Shown one piece after another: positions 6,258-11,779 of a stretch of DNA of 11,779 nucleotides. The position numbers and the translations under genes were made by a program. Positions within the stretch are counted from its first letter, which is position 1. Each line of letters starts with the position of its first letter. The stretch lies in assembly GCA_964473335.1 (NCBI GenBank), contig CAYYOO010000048.1, positions 1 through 11,779 of the forward strand, in the 5' to 3' direction. This DNA is from CAYZTD01 sp964473335. Lineage in GTDB: Archaea > Thermoplasmatota > E2 > DHVEG-1. The notes beneath the pieces are model-generated. The model did no database searches. It saw only the letters and a program-made list of their open reading frames with translations, and was not told the origin of the DNA.

Positions 6258-6811
6258 ATTCCTACTCCAATCTTTATCGTTAAAAACAAAAATAAGATTC
6301 CAAATACATCTCCAACCGTTGTTACAATTGGAGCTACCATATCATCAGGATCAAGACCTCGCTTAAAAGATATAAAAGCTGCAAGTATACTAAAAACTGC
6401 TACAAGAGAAACAAGTAAAATACCTGTTGTAACAAATATAGCAACAAATCCAATTAGACTAATATTCATTGTTATATCACTAAATCCAGATACGTAATAA
6501 ATAACTATCGCAAGAACAAAATATGTTATTACACCAATTAACATAGATGTAAAAAGGCTTTCCTGCATTTTTTTATCTTTATATGTAACTTCTATTGTAC
6601 CAGTATGAAGACCCGATGCAAGTCTTGCACCAAGTACACTTCCAATGTTTCCACTAACACTGTTTATCACTGGAATAGATATTAAAAAAATAGGGATAAG
6701 TAATATTGCTCTATTTACCTCTAGAATTGATCCAGCAAAGATTTCAATTAAAATTGCTAGAGTGAGAATTGGAAAACTATTTTTGACTATCTTTTTCCAA
6801 TTGTAAATCAG
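6254..6811 (-). CDS. MgtE-type divalent cation transporter half, second copy (proposed CTG start)
   Basis: An integral membrane protein of the MgtE/SLC41 type with about five hydrophobic segments. The first standard start, GTG at 6668-6670, gives 138 residues and cuts off the first membrane segment. The frame stays open 47 codons further and encodes SFPILTLAILIEIFAGSILE and LLIPIFLISIPVINSVSGNI, which align with the N-terminus of the preceding paralogue (SLPLLILCGIGAVIAGSTLN, IPGLLIVIPAVIAMRGNIS). No ATG, GTG or TTG exists in that stretch, but a CTG at 6809-6811 overlaps the upstream stop as CTGA, like the other junctions here. From CTG the protein is 185 residues, against 184 for its partner. 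KRGLDPDDMVAPIVTTVGD near the end carries the Asp/Pro motif and the late acidic residue expected for Mg2+ conduction. MgtE's cytosolic N and CBS domains are absent. Confidence 0.85.
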   Translation of the reverse strand: MIYNWKKIVKNSFPILTLAILIEIFAGSILEVNRAILLIPIFLISIPVINSVSGNIGSVLGARLASGLHTGTIEVTYKDKKMQESLFTSMLIGVITYFVLAIVIYYVSGFSDITMNISLIGFVAIFVTTGILLVSLVAVFSILAAFISFKRGLDPDDMVAPIVTTVGDVFGILFLFLTIKIGVGI

Positions 6812-7362
6812 AATAATCCCCCCATTATCGATGCACTAAATAATATGCATAGAATAGTAATAATATCTCCAAATGTTGCAAGGGCAGGACCTGTAATATT
6901 ATCTGGATCAAATCCTCTTTTGAAAACTAGATAGATGATTCCTATTGTCATAAAACTTAGAATCAACCCGGATAAAACACCTGCTACTGTGACAATTGAA
7001 ATGATTTTTAATGGACTAGGTGAAATACCCATAAAAAATGATACAATATAAGCTAAAAAACCAATAAAAAAGGACATTACAAGACTCAATGTGAGTGATC
7101 CTATCATGTTTTGTTTTAATTCCTTATTCAAAAGATTATCTTTACCAATCACTCCAAGATGATATGCAGAACCAAGGCGTGAACCAAAAGCGGTACTAAT
7201 GTTTCCACGCATAGCAATAACGGCGGGAATTACAATTAAAAGCCCAGGTATCTCTAAAAAAAGATTTTGCATTAAATTTAGAGTGCTACCTGCAATGACA
7301 GCTCCAATTCCGCATAAAATAAGCAGGGGGAGGCTCTGTTTGAGCATCTCTTTTGCAAACAT
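6808..7362 (-). CDS. MgtE-type divalent cation transporter half, first copy
   Basis: A 184-residue membrane protein with about five hydrophobic segments, matching the membrane domain of MgtE (Mg2+ and other divalent cations). Visible family features are the first segment SLPLLILCGIGAVIAGS, IPGLLIVIPAVIAMRGNIS with the P-x-GN turn, SRLGSAYHLG, and near the end KRGFDPDNITGPALATFGD, whose final Asp corresponds to the ion-site position of MgtE. It is one of two half-size paralogues in tandem; the pair together resembles the two fused MgtE domains of SLC41 proteins. The regulatory N and CBS domains of bacterial MgtE are missing. The start is ATG 7360-7362, with GGAGG (7372-7376) nine bases upstream. 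A CTATAAAAA box across the porB stop (7397-7407) could give the block its own promoter, although it also lies only 37 bases after porB. Confidence 0.9.
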   Translation of the reverse strand: MFAKEMLKQSLPLLILCGIGAVIAGSTLNLMQNLFLEIPGLLIVIPAVIAMRGNISTAFGSRLGSAYHLGVIGKDNLLNKELKQNMIGSLTLSLVMSFFIGFLAYIVSFFMGISPSPLKIISIVTVAGVLSGLILSFMTIGIIYLVFKRGFDPDNITGPALATFGDIITILCILFSASIMGGLF

Positions 7363-7371
7363 TTTTTACAG

Positions 7372-7376
7372 CCTCC
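7372..7376 (-). promoter_or_regulatory. Shine-Dalgarno GGAGG for the transporter block
   Basis: GGAGG on the minus strand lies nine bases ahead of the first MgtE half. It is the only strong ribosome site in that block; the downstream genes depend on stop/start overlaps. Confidence 0.6.
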
Positions 7377-7396
7377 ATAATAACTTCACACTCCAA

Positions 7397-7407
7397 TTTT
7401 TATAGAT
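7397..7407 (-). promoter_or_regulatory. Possible TATA box for the MgtE/PhoU block
   Basis: TCTATAAAAA on the minus strand overlaps the porB stop codon. Transcription would start near 7375, leaving a very short leader with the GGAGG at its 5' end. This fits only marginally; read-through from the por operon is an equal alternative. Confidence 0.25.
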
Positions 7408-8305
7408 AGCAATCTCTATATCTTTCCCAGATATGATCTGTATGTTCCTCCAAAGCCTTTATTGTTTCTTTATCTTTTTTTGGTTTAAAAAGATGTTTAA
7501 ATCGACCTTGGTATTTGATCCATTCTTCAATAGGTTTTCTATCTACTTTTTTCTCAAGAATTAGTTTACTTTTTTTATTAAAGGTCATTTTTCCGTTTTC
7601 ATATTCATATAGAGCCCAGGCACCAGTATCAATTGCAAGATTTCCCATTTCAACTGTTTTTTCCATAGGAAATCGCCAACCAGGGGGGCATGGTGCTAAT
7701 ATTTCAATATATTTTGGACCTTTAATTTCTTTAGCTTTTTTTACTTTATTATAAAGATCTTCAGGATAGCTTATACAAGCTTGAGCTGCATAAGGCGGAT
7801 GATGTGCTAGAACAATTTCGCCCATCTCTTTTCTAAATTCTGCTTTACCTTTAACTGTGGTTGTTGTCCATGCACCATGTGGCGTTGCACCACTACGCTG
7901 AATTCCAGTATTTGAATAGATCTGGTTATTGTAGCAAATATAAATAAAATCAGTCCCTCTTTCTATTGCACCAGATAGAGCCTGAAGGCCTATATCATAT
8001 GTTCCTCCATCTCCAGCCCATGCAAGAACCGTTGTTTCATCATCTCCTTGTTTATCAAGTGCTGCTTTAACTCCACTTGCACCAGCTGCGGCTGCTTCAA
8101 AAGCAATGTTCATTACAGGAATATCAAAAGAAGCATGAGGATATAGACTCTCGATTACTGCAGTACAACAAGCAGGAACAACCATTATTGTCTTTTTACC
8201 AAGTGCCTTTAAAACAGTTCTTAAGGCAATTGTTGCAGGACAACCAGGACAGGCTGCGTTACCAGGTAAAACAAGTTCGTCTTTTGGTAAATTCTTTATT
8301 GCCAT
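7400..8305 (-). CDS. porB: Pyruvate:ferredoxin oxidoreductase, beta subunit
   Basis: The thiamine-pyrophosphate subunit of 2-oxoacid:ferredoxin oxidoreductase, 301 residues, a usual length. The TPP/Mg motif runs from GDG (98-100) to NN (126-127). The pyruvate-type signature SNTGIQRSGATPHGAWTTTT (131-150) is clear. Cysteines for the proximal 4Fe-4S cluster are C19-x2-C22, C47 (the CxxC-x24-C spacing of PFOR enzymes) and probably C206 in APCPPGW. The complex converts pyruvate + CoA to acetyl-CoA + CO2 and passes electrons to ferredoxin, or runs in reverse as pyruvate synthase. Branched-chain 2-oxoacids cannot be fully ruled out as substrate. The ATG at 8303-8305 is two bases after the porA stop, and its ribosome site AAGGAGGC lies inside the end of porA, so the two are translated together. 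Confidence 0.95.
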   Translation of the reverse strand: MAIKNLPKDELVLPGNAACPGCPATIALRTVLKALGKKTIMVVPACCTAVIESLYPHASFDIPVMNIAFEAAAAGASGVKAALDKQGDDETTVLAWAGDGGTYDIGLQALSGAIERGTDFIYICYNNQIYSNTGIQRSGATPHGAWTTTTVKGKAEFRKEMGEIVLAHHPPYAAQACISYPEDLYNKVKKAKEIKGPKYIEILAPCPPGWRFPMEKTVEMGNLAIDTGAWALYEYENGKMTFNKKSKLILEKKVDRKPIEEWIKYQGRFKHLFKPKKDKETIKALEEHTDHIWERYRDCYL

Positions 8306-8307
8306 AT

Positions 8308-9471
8308 TTATCTGCCTCCTTCATTAAATCCATACCAAATTTGATCTTTTGCTTTTGATTTAACTGATTTTTCACACATCTTAATTATATCGGTATATGG
8401 AACATCTTTTCCACCAAGTCCTGCTATAAAACCAGTTACTTTTGTATCTACCTTATCATAGAGTGCTGATTTTATCTCGTTATACACTGCTCCATTTGAA
8501 CCAATTGATATGTTTCTATCAATTACTATTAGATCTGCTTTTTTCCCAAGTTTTATTATTTCTTCAGTTGGAAATGGTCTGAAGGTTCTAAGTCTAGCTA
8601 AGCCTATCTTCATTTTCTTTTTTCTAAGTTCATCTATTGCATCTTTACTTTCTGCACCTATTGCACCCATTGAAATAAGTATGTTTTCAGCATCTTCACA
8701 TCTGTATTTTTCTAATAGACCACCATGGTATGTACCAAATTTCTTTTTCCATTCAAGGGCAATTTCTGGGATGAGTTCTTTTGCATTCATTTGAGCTTTT
8801 TGCATAGCTTTTCTTATTTTTTCGTAGTCTTGCGTTCCAATTATGTTTCCATGGGTCACGGGATTATTTGTATCTAGTTTCCATTTTGCAGAAAATTCTG
8901 GTAAGAATTCATCTATTTCTTTTTGAGTAGGAACTTCTACTGGCATTGAGGTATGTGATAGAATAAATGCGTTATAGTTAATCATAACAGGTAATACAAC
9001 ATCTTTATTTTCAGCTAATTTAAAGGATTGAATGACTGTGTCAAATATCTCCTGGTTACTCGAACAATAAAACTGTATCCATCCAGTATCACGTTGACTT
9101 ATTGAATCGTTTTCATCAGCCCAGATATTCCAACCGGGGCCCGTTACTCGATTTATATTACACATTACAATTGGAAGGCGAGCAAGTGCAGCCCAGTGTA
9201 GCATCTCATGCATTAAAAATAAACCGTGAGAGGATGTTGCAGTAAAGGTTCTAGAACCTGCTTCACTAGCACCAATACATGCTGACATTGCAGAATGCTC
9301 ACTTTCAACACAAATATATTTGCCTTTATATTCGCCTGTAGCTACATAATCCGCAATCCCTTCGACTGTTGTTGTTTGAGGTGTTATAGGATACGCTGCA
9401 ACAACATCTGGTTTTGCCATGACAGCAGCTTTAGCTGCAATATAATTTCCAGTATCAATCATTACACTCAT
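8308..9471 (-). CDS. porA: Pyruvate:ferredoxin oxidoreductase, alpha subunit
   Basis: A 387-residue alpha subunit of POR. Its pyrimidine-binding part has YPITPQTTTVEGIADY (27-42), VESEHSAMSACIGASEAG (55-72), the TATSSHGLFLMHE loop (77-89) and RDTGWIQFY (127-135); the glutamate of ESEHS is the family residue that activates thiamine pyrophosphate held by PorB. The C-terminal ~130 residues form the domain II/transketolase-C part (ILISMGAIGAESKDAIDEL, GLARLRTFRPFPTEEI). The ATG at 9469-9471 overlaps the porD stop as ATGA; an in-frame ATG three codons later is less likely. No frameshift or missing key residue is seen. It sits third in a gamma-delta-alpha-beta operon, a common archaeal order. Confidence 0.95.
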   Translation of the reverse strand: MSVMIDTGNYIAAKAAVMAKPDVVAAYPITPQTTTVEGIADYVATGEYKGKYICVESEHSAMSACIGASEAGSRTFTATSSHGLFLMHEMLHWAALARLPIVMCNINRVTGPGWNIWADENDSISQRDTGWIQFYCSSNQEIFDTVIQSFKLAENKDVVLPVMINYNAFILSHTSMPVEVPTQKEIDEFLPEFSAKWKLDTNNPVTHGNIIGTQDYEKIRKAMQKAQMNAKELIPEIALEWKKKFGTYHGGLLEKYRCEDAENILISMGAIGAESKDAIDELRKKKMKIGLARLRTFRPFPTEEIIKLGKKADLIVIDRNISIGSNGAVYNEIKSALYDKVDTKVTGFIAGLGGKDVPYTDIIKMCEKSVKSKAKDQIWYGFNEGGR

Positions 9472-9752
9472 TTTTTCAACCCCTTTCTATTCATTTTAAT
9501 AGCTTTGACCTTGCAAACATTTGCACAAATCCCACATCCCTTACAATAATCCATGTCAATTTCTATTGTATCGTCATCTTTTCTTATTATTGCACCTTCC
9601 GGACAAAAAATCCAGCATCTCATACATTTCACACATTTATCTTTGTCAAATTTTGGCTCATATGTTCTCCAGCTACCGGTTTTTCCCATGGCACCTTTCT
9701 TTGGATAAGAAATGGTTGTTACAACATCATACTTTTTTTGTTTTTTACTCAA
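9468..9752 (-). CDS. porD: Pyruvate:ferredoxin oxidoreductase, delta subunit (2x[4Fe-4S] ferredoxin)
   Basis: A 94-residue bacterial-type ferredoxin subunit that carries electrons from the PorB cluster toward external ferredoxin. Two cluster motifs are intact: C40-x2-C43-x2-C46-x3-C50-P, and C70-x2-C73-x2-C76-x3-C80. The second motif ends in CK rather than the more usual CP; this should not stop cluster binding. The N-terminal ~35 residues (GAMGKTGSWRTYEPKF) are typical of PorD. The start is TTG (9750-9752), which overlaps the porG stop as TTGA; the next ATG, at residue 22, would remove a conserved region. Confidence 0.95.
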   Translation of the reverse strand: MSKKQKKYDVVTTISYPKKGAMGKTGSWRTYEPKFDKDKCVKCMRCWIFCPEGAIIRKDDDTIEIDMDYCKGCGICANVCKVKAIKMNRKGLKK

Positions 9753-10324
9753 AAGTCCACCTCCACATTTTTAAATGCATCTTCAGTTGCTTTTACGTTT
9801 TGTTCGCCTTGATCTCCTTTCCATTTCTCTCGTATTATGCTTTGTATTGAAGTAAGTGTCACCCTATCTAGAATCTTTGGAATTGCTCCAAGTATTGTAG
9901 TATTTACAACAGGTATTCCTCCGACAACAATATCATGTTTTATTGCAACTCCTGTTGCATCAACTGTTGCAACATTAAATTTTTTTGAAAAATCAAATTC
10001 ATCTGGTTTTTTTGTAGTGTTTATAAGTACTTTTCCACCCTTTTTCAGTCCTTTTAGTACATCCACCAAATCCATTATACTTTCATCTTGAATTATAACT
10101 ATGTCTGGAGATGTTATTTCACTTCGAAGGTTTATTTCATCATCAGAGATTCTTGCAAAAGCTCTAACTGGCGCCCCTCTTCTTTCTGCTCCAAAAAAAG
10201 GAAAGGCCTGCACACCTTTATTATCATCTTTTAAAGCTGCGGCCACAAGAAGGTTTGCTGCAGTAACAGAACCCTGACCACCTCTCCCATGAATGACTAT
10301 TTCGATTAATGATTTTGATGTCAT
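9749..10324 (-). CDS. porG: Pyruvate:ferredoxin oxidoreductase, gamma subunit
   Basis: A 191-residue gamma subunit, the domain III equivalent of single-chain PFOR. Marks are the N-terminal GRGGQG (13-18) after a hydrophobic strand, FGAERRGAPVRAF (44-56), SPDIVIIQDES, and a C-terminal VVNTTILGAIPKI segment. It is the first gene of the por operon and carries the promoter-proximal signals. The start is ATG 10322-10324; GGGAGTG about ten bases upstream is a weak ribosome site, and an ATTTATATT box close by would allow an almost leaderless message. The gene is divergent from malic enzyme across a 172-base region. Confidence 0.95.
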   Translation of the reverse strand: MTSKSLIEIVIHGRGGQGSVTAANLLVAAALKDDNKGVQAFPFFGAERRGAPVRAFARISDDEINLRSEITSPDIVIIQDESIMDLVDVLKGLKKGGKVLINTTKKPDEFDFSKKFNVATVDATGVAIKHDIVVGGIPVVNTTILGAIPKILDRVTLTSIQSIIREKWKGDQGEQNVKATEDAFKNVEVDF

Positions 10325-10336
10325 AATAATTTACAC

Positions 10337-10350
10337 TCCCGATTTTGGGA
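10337..10350. promoter_or_regulatory. Small inverted repeat TCCC-N6-GGGA at the por promoter
   Basis: TCCC (10337-10340) and GGGA (10347-10350) flank six bases between the por TATA-like box and the porG start. The position would suit a repressor operator, but the arms are only four bases, so support is weak. Confidence 0.25.
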
Positions 10351-10372
10351 ATATAAATCGTACATATAACTG
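10350..10372 (-). promoter_or_regulatory. TATA-like boxes for the porGDAB operon
   Basis: On the minus strand ATTTATATT (10350-10358) and, further out, GTTATATG (about 10364-10371) are both possible TATA boxes. The nearer one would start transcription within a few bases of the porG ATG; the farther one would leave a leader of about 17 bases that includes GGGAGTG. Confidence 0.5.
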
Positions 10373-10443
10373 TTTTGAATATGAGAATCTAAAAAAATTA
10401 ACAGTGCTTAAGTTTAACAAAATTTTAGTAATCCTATTATACA

Positions 10444-10453
10444 CTCTATATAT
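10444..10453 (+). promoter_or_regulatory. TATA box for malic enzyme
   Basis: TCTATATATA is a close match to the archaeal TATA consensus. Its centre is ~27 bases before an in-frame ATG at 10476 and ~48 before the ATG at 10497, so the message either begins at the first ATG or carries a ~21-base leader with GAGAGGG. Confidence 0.6.
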
Positions 10454-10496
10454 ACAAGATATTTAACTAAAGAATATGTTTTTGAGAGGGCGAGGA

Positions 10497-11779
10497 ATGA
10501 AAGAAACTAATGTAAAAAAATTACTTAAAAAAGCAGAAAAACCAGGTAAAGATGCAATGAAGCTTCACCCCTTTTACCGAGGAAAGATAGAGGTTATTCC
10601 AAAATGTAGAATAAAGAGTTTTGATGATTTTGGTATATGGTATACTCCCGGGGTTGCTAAGCCATGTAAGGATATTCAAAAAAACCCTGAAAAAGTCTAT
10701 GATCATACGAACAAATGGAATACAATAGCTGTGGTTTCTGATGGAACCCGTGTGCTTGGCCTTGGTGATATTGGACCTGAAGCAGGACTGCCTGTTATGG
10801 AGGGAAAATCTCTTCTTTTCAAATATTTGGGAGGTGTCGATGCATATCCAATATGTCTTGATACTAAAGACCCCGATGAAATAATTAGAACCGTTAAAAT
10901 TTTAAAGCCAAGTTTTGGAGGAATAAACCTAGAGGATATCTCTAAGCCAAAATGCTTCTACATACTTGATAGACTAAGAAAGGAGATGGATATACCTGTA
11001 TGGCATGATGATCAGCAAGGTACAGCTACTATTGAGGTGGCTGGAGCAATTAATGCATTGAAAATTGTAGGTAAAAAAATTAGCGAAGCGTCAATTTCTA
11101 TGGTAGGTGCTGGAGCTGCAAATATTGCAATATCAAGGGTTCTTGTTGCTGCTGGAGCTAAAAAAGAAAATATTATAATGGCTGACTCAAAAGGAATATT
11201 ACATTCATCTAGAAAAGATATTGAAGAAATCAAAGAAAAAAATCAACCAAAATGGGATATGTGTATTAACTCAAACGCTGAAGAAAGGACTGGCGGAGTA
11301 GGAGATGCAATGAAAGATACAGATATTGTGATTGCTGCAAGTAAACCTGGCCCGGGCACAATAAAAAAAGAATGGGTAGGAAAAATGGCAGATGATGCAA
11401 TTGTTTTTGCCACCGCTAATCCAGTTCCCGAGATATGGCCATGGGAAGCAAAAGAAGCAGGTGCAAAGATTGTTGCCACCGGTAGATCTGATTTTCCAAA
11501 TCAAATTAATAATTCACTTGGTTTTCCAGGTATTTTCAGGGGAACACTGGATGTAAGAGCTGAGACTATAACTGATGAGATGTGTATTGCTGCTGCTTAT
11601 GAATTAGCAAAAACTGCTGAGGATAATGGTTTGTCTAAAGAAAACATAGTTCCAACAATGGATAATTGGGAAGTATTTCCTAGAGAAGCAGTAGCAGTAG
11701 GTTTAAAGGCAATTGAGCAGGGCATTGCAAGAATTAAACCTTCAAAACAAGAACTATATGATCAAGCTATGGATATAAT
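10497..11779 (+). CDS. NAD(P)-dependent malic enzyme (partial, runs off the window)
   Basis: At least 427 residues, open to the window end. It decarboxylates L-malate to pyruvate (or the reverse) with NAD or NADP and a divalent metal. The malic domain has the catalytic Tyr in YTPGVAKP (Y49), VSDGTRVLGLGDIGPEAGLP, MEGKSLLFKYLGGVDAYP with the Lys region (K104/K109), metal ligands E146-D147 and D171/D172 in HDDQQGTATIEVAGA. The NAD-binding domain has VGAGAAN (203-209), ATANPVPEIWPWEA (305-318) and GRSDFPNQINNSLGFPGIFRG. An acidic residue after the second strand (MADSKG) does not settle NAD versus NADP. I use ATG 10497, with GAGAGGG upstream; ATG 10476 is in frame, adds MFLRGRG and fits a leaderless message. 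Whether a C-terminal phosphotransacetylase-like domain follows cannot be seen. It lies divergent from por, whose substrate is its product. Confidence 0.95.
   Translation, partial: MKETNVKKLLKKAEKPGKDAMKLHPFYRGKIEVIPKCRIKSFDDFGIWYTPGVAKPCKDIQKNPEKVYDHTNKWNTIAVVSDGTRVLGLGDIGPEAGLPVMEGKSLLFKYLGGVDAYPICLDTKDPDEIIRTVKILKPSFGGINLEDISKPKCFYILDRLRKEMDIPVWHDDQQGTATIEVAGAINALKIVGKKISEASISMVGAGAANIAISRVLVAAGAKKENIIMADSKGILHSSRKDIEEIKEKNQPKWDMCINSNAEERTGGVGDAMKDTDIVIAASKPGPGTIKKEWVGKMADDAIVFATANPVPEIWPWEAKEAGAKIVATGRSDFPNQINNSLGFPGIFRGTLDVRAETITDEMCIAAAYELAKTAEDNGLSKENIVPTMDNWEVFPREAVAVGLKAIEQGIARIKPSKQELYDQAMDI

Noticed and set aside
5629..6497. Two plus-strand reading frames over the PhoU/TrkA-C and MgtE genes
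   Set aside because: They are antisense shadows of clear protein families, without ribosome sites or recognisable domains.
6668..6811. Second MgtE half as a truncated pseudogene
   Set aside because: The missing N-terminal part is present in frame without any stop or frameshift; only a standard start codon is lacking.
11012..11504. Minus-strand frames at the right end
   Set aside because: They lie opposite the malic enzyme NAD-binding domain, which has intact motifs throughout; the antisense frames show only alanine/serine-rich low-information sequence.
1..11779. tRNA, rRNA, CRISPR, insertion sequence or phage content
   Set aside because: Spacers are all under 180 bases and hold only promoter-like A/T sequence; no direct-repeat array, transposase or structured RNA gene was found by eye.

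Overview
The window looks like a compact, AT-rich archaeal chromosome segment. The archaeal markers are a Holliday junction resolvase of the Hjc family, an archaeal-type GHMP pantoate kinase, a four-subunit pyruvate:ferredoxin oxidoreductase in the order gamma-delta-alpha-beta, TATA-like boxes about 25-30 bases ahead of starts, and Shine-Dalgarno sequences of the GGAGG/GAGGTGAT type. A euryarchaeal or Thermoplasmata-related lineage is a reasonable guess. As far as I recall, pantoate kinase is missing from the order Thermoplasmatales itself, so a relative outside that order fits better; this placement is inference. I see no rRNA, tRNA, CRISPR array, insertion sequence or phage gene.

Layout. 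Bases 1-1803 (minus strand) hold a three-gene set: a CBS-pair protein with a C-terminal zinc ribbon, a four-CBS protein, and a small protein with a zinc ribbon. Bases 1890-5001 (plus strand) hold hjc, a universal stress protein, coaBC and pantoate kinase; the last two overlap by four bases. Bases 5005-7362 (minus) hold two half-size MgtE-type membrane proteins followed by two PhoU/TrkA-C proteins, every junction being a four-base stop/start overlap. Bases 7400-10324 (minus) hold porG-porD-porA-porB, just upstream of the transporter set on the same strand. Bases 10325-10496 are a divergent promoter region, and 10497-11779 (plus) is a malic enzyme that runs off the window.

How it fits together. 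Malic enzyme makes pyruvate from malate (or the reverse), POR interconverts pyruvate and acetyl-CoA with ferredoxin, and CoaBC plus pantoate kinase help make the CoA that POR needs. The MgtE/PhoU-TrkA-C block looks like a split divalent-cation transporter with its own paired cytosolic regulators.

Two genes appear to be longer than a standard ATG/GTG/TTG search gives. The second MgtE half continues upstream in the same frame, with clear homology to its partner, to a CTG that overlaps the preceding stop (CTGA, 6808-6811). The CBS/zinc-ribbon gene continues upstream to an ACG placed 5 bases after a perfect GAGGTGAT ribosome binding site. Both are proposed non-canonical starts. The paired, split MgtE/PhoU-TrkA-C module is the best candidate here for an under-described system.
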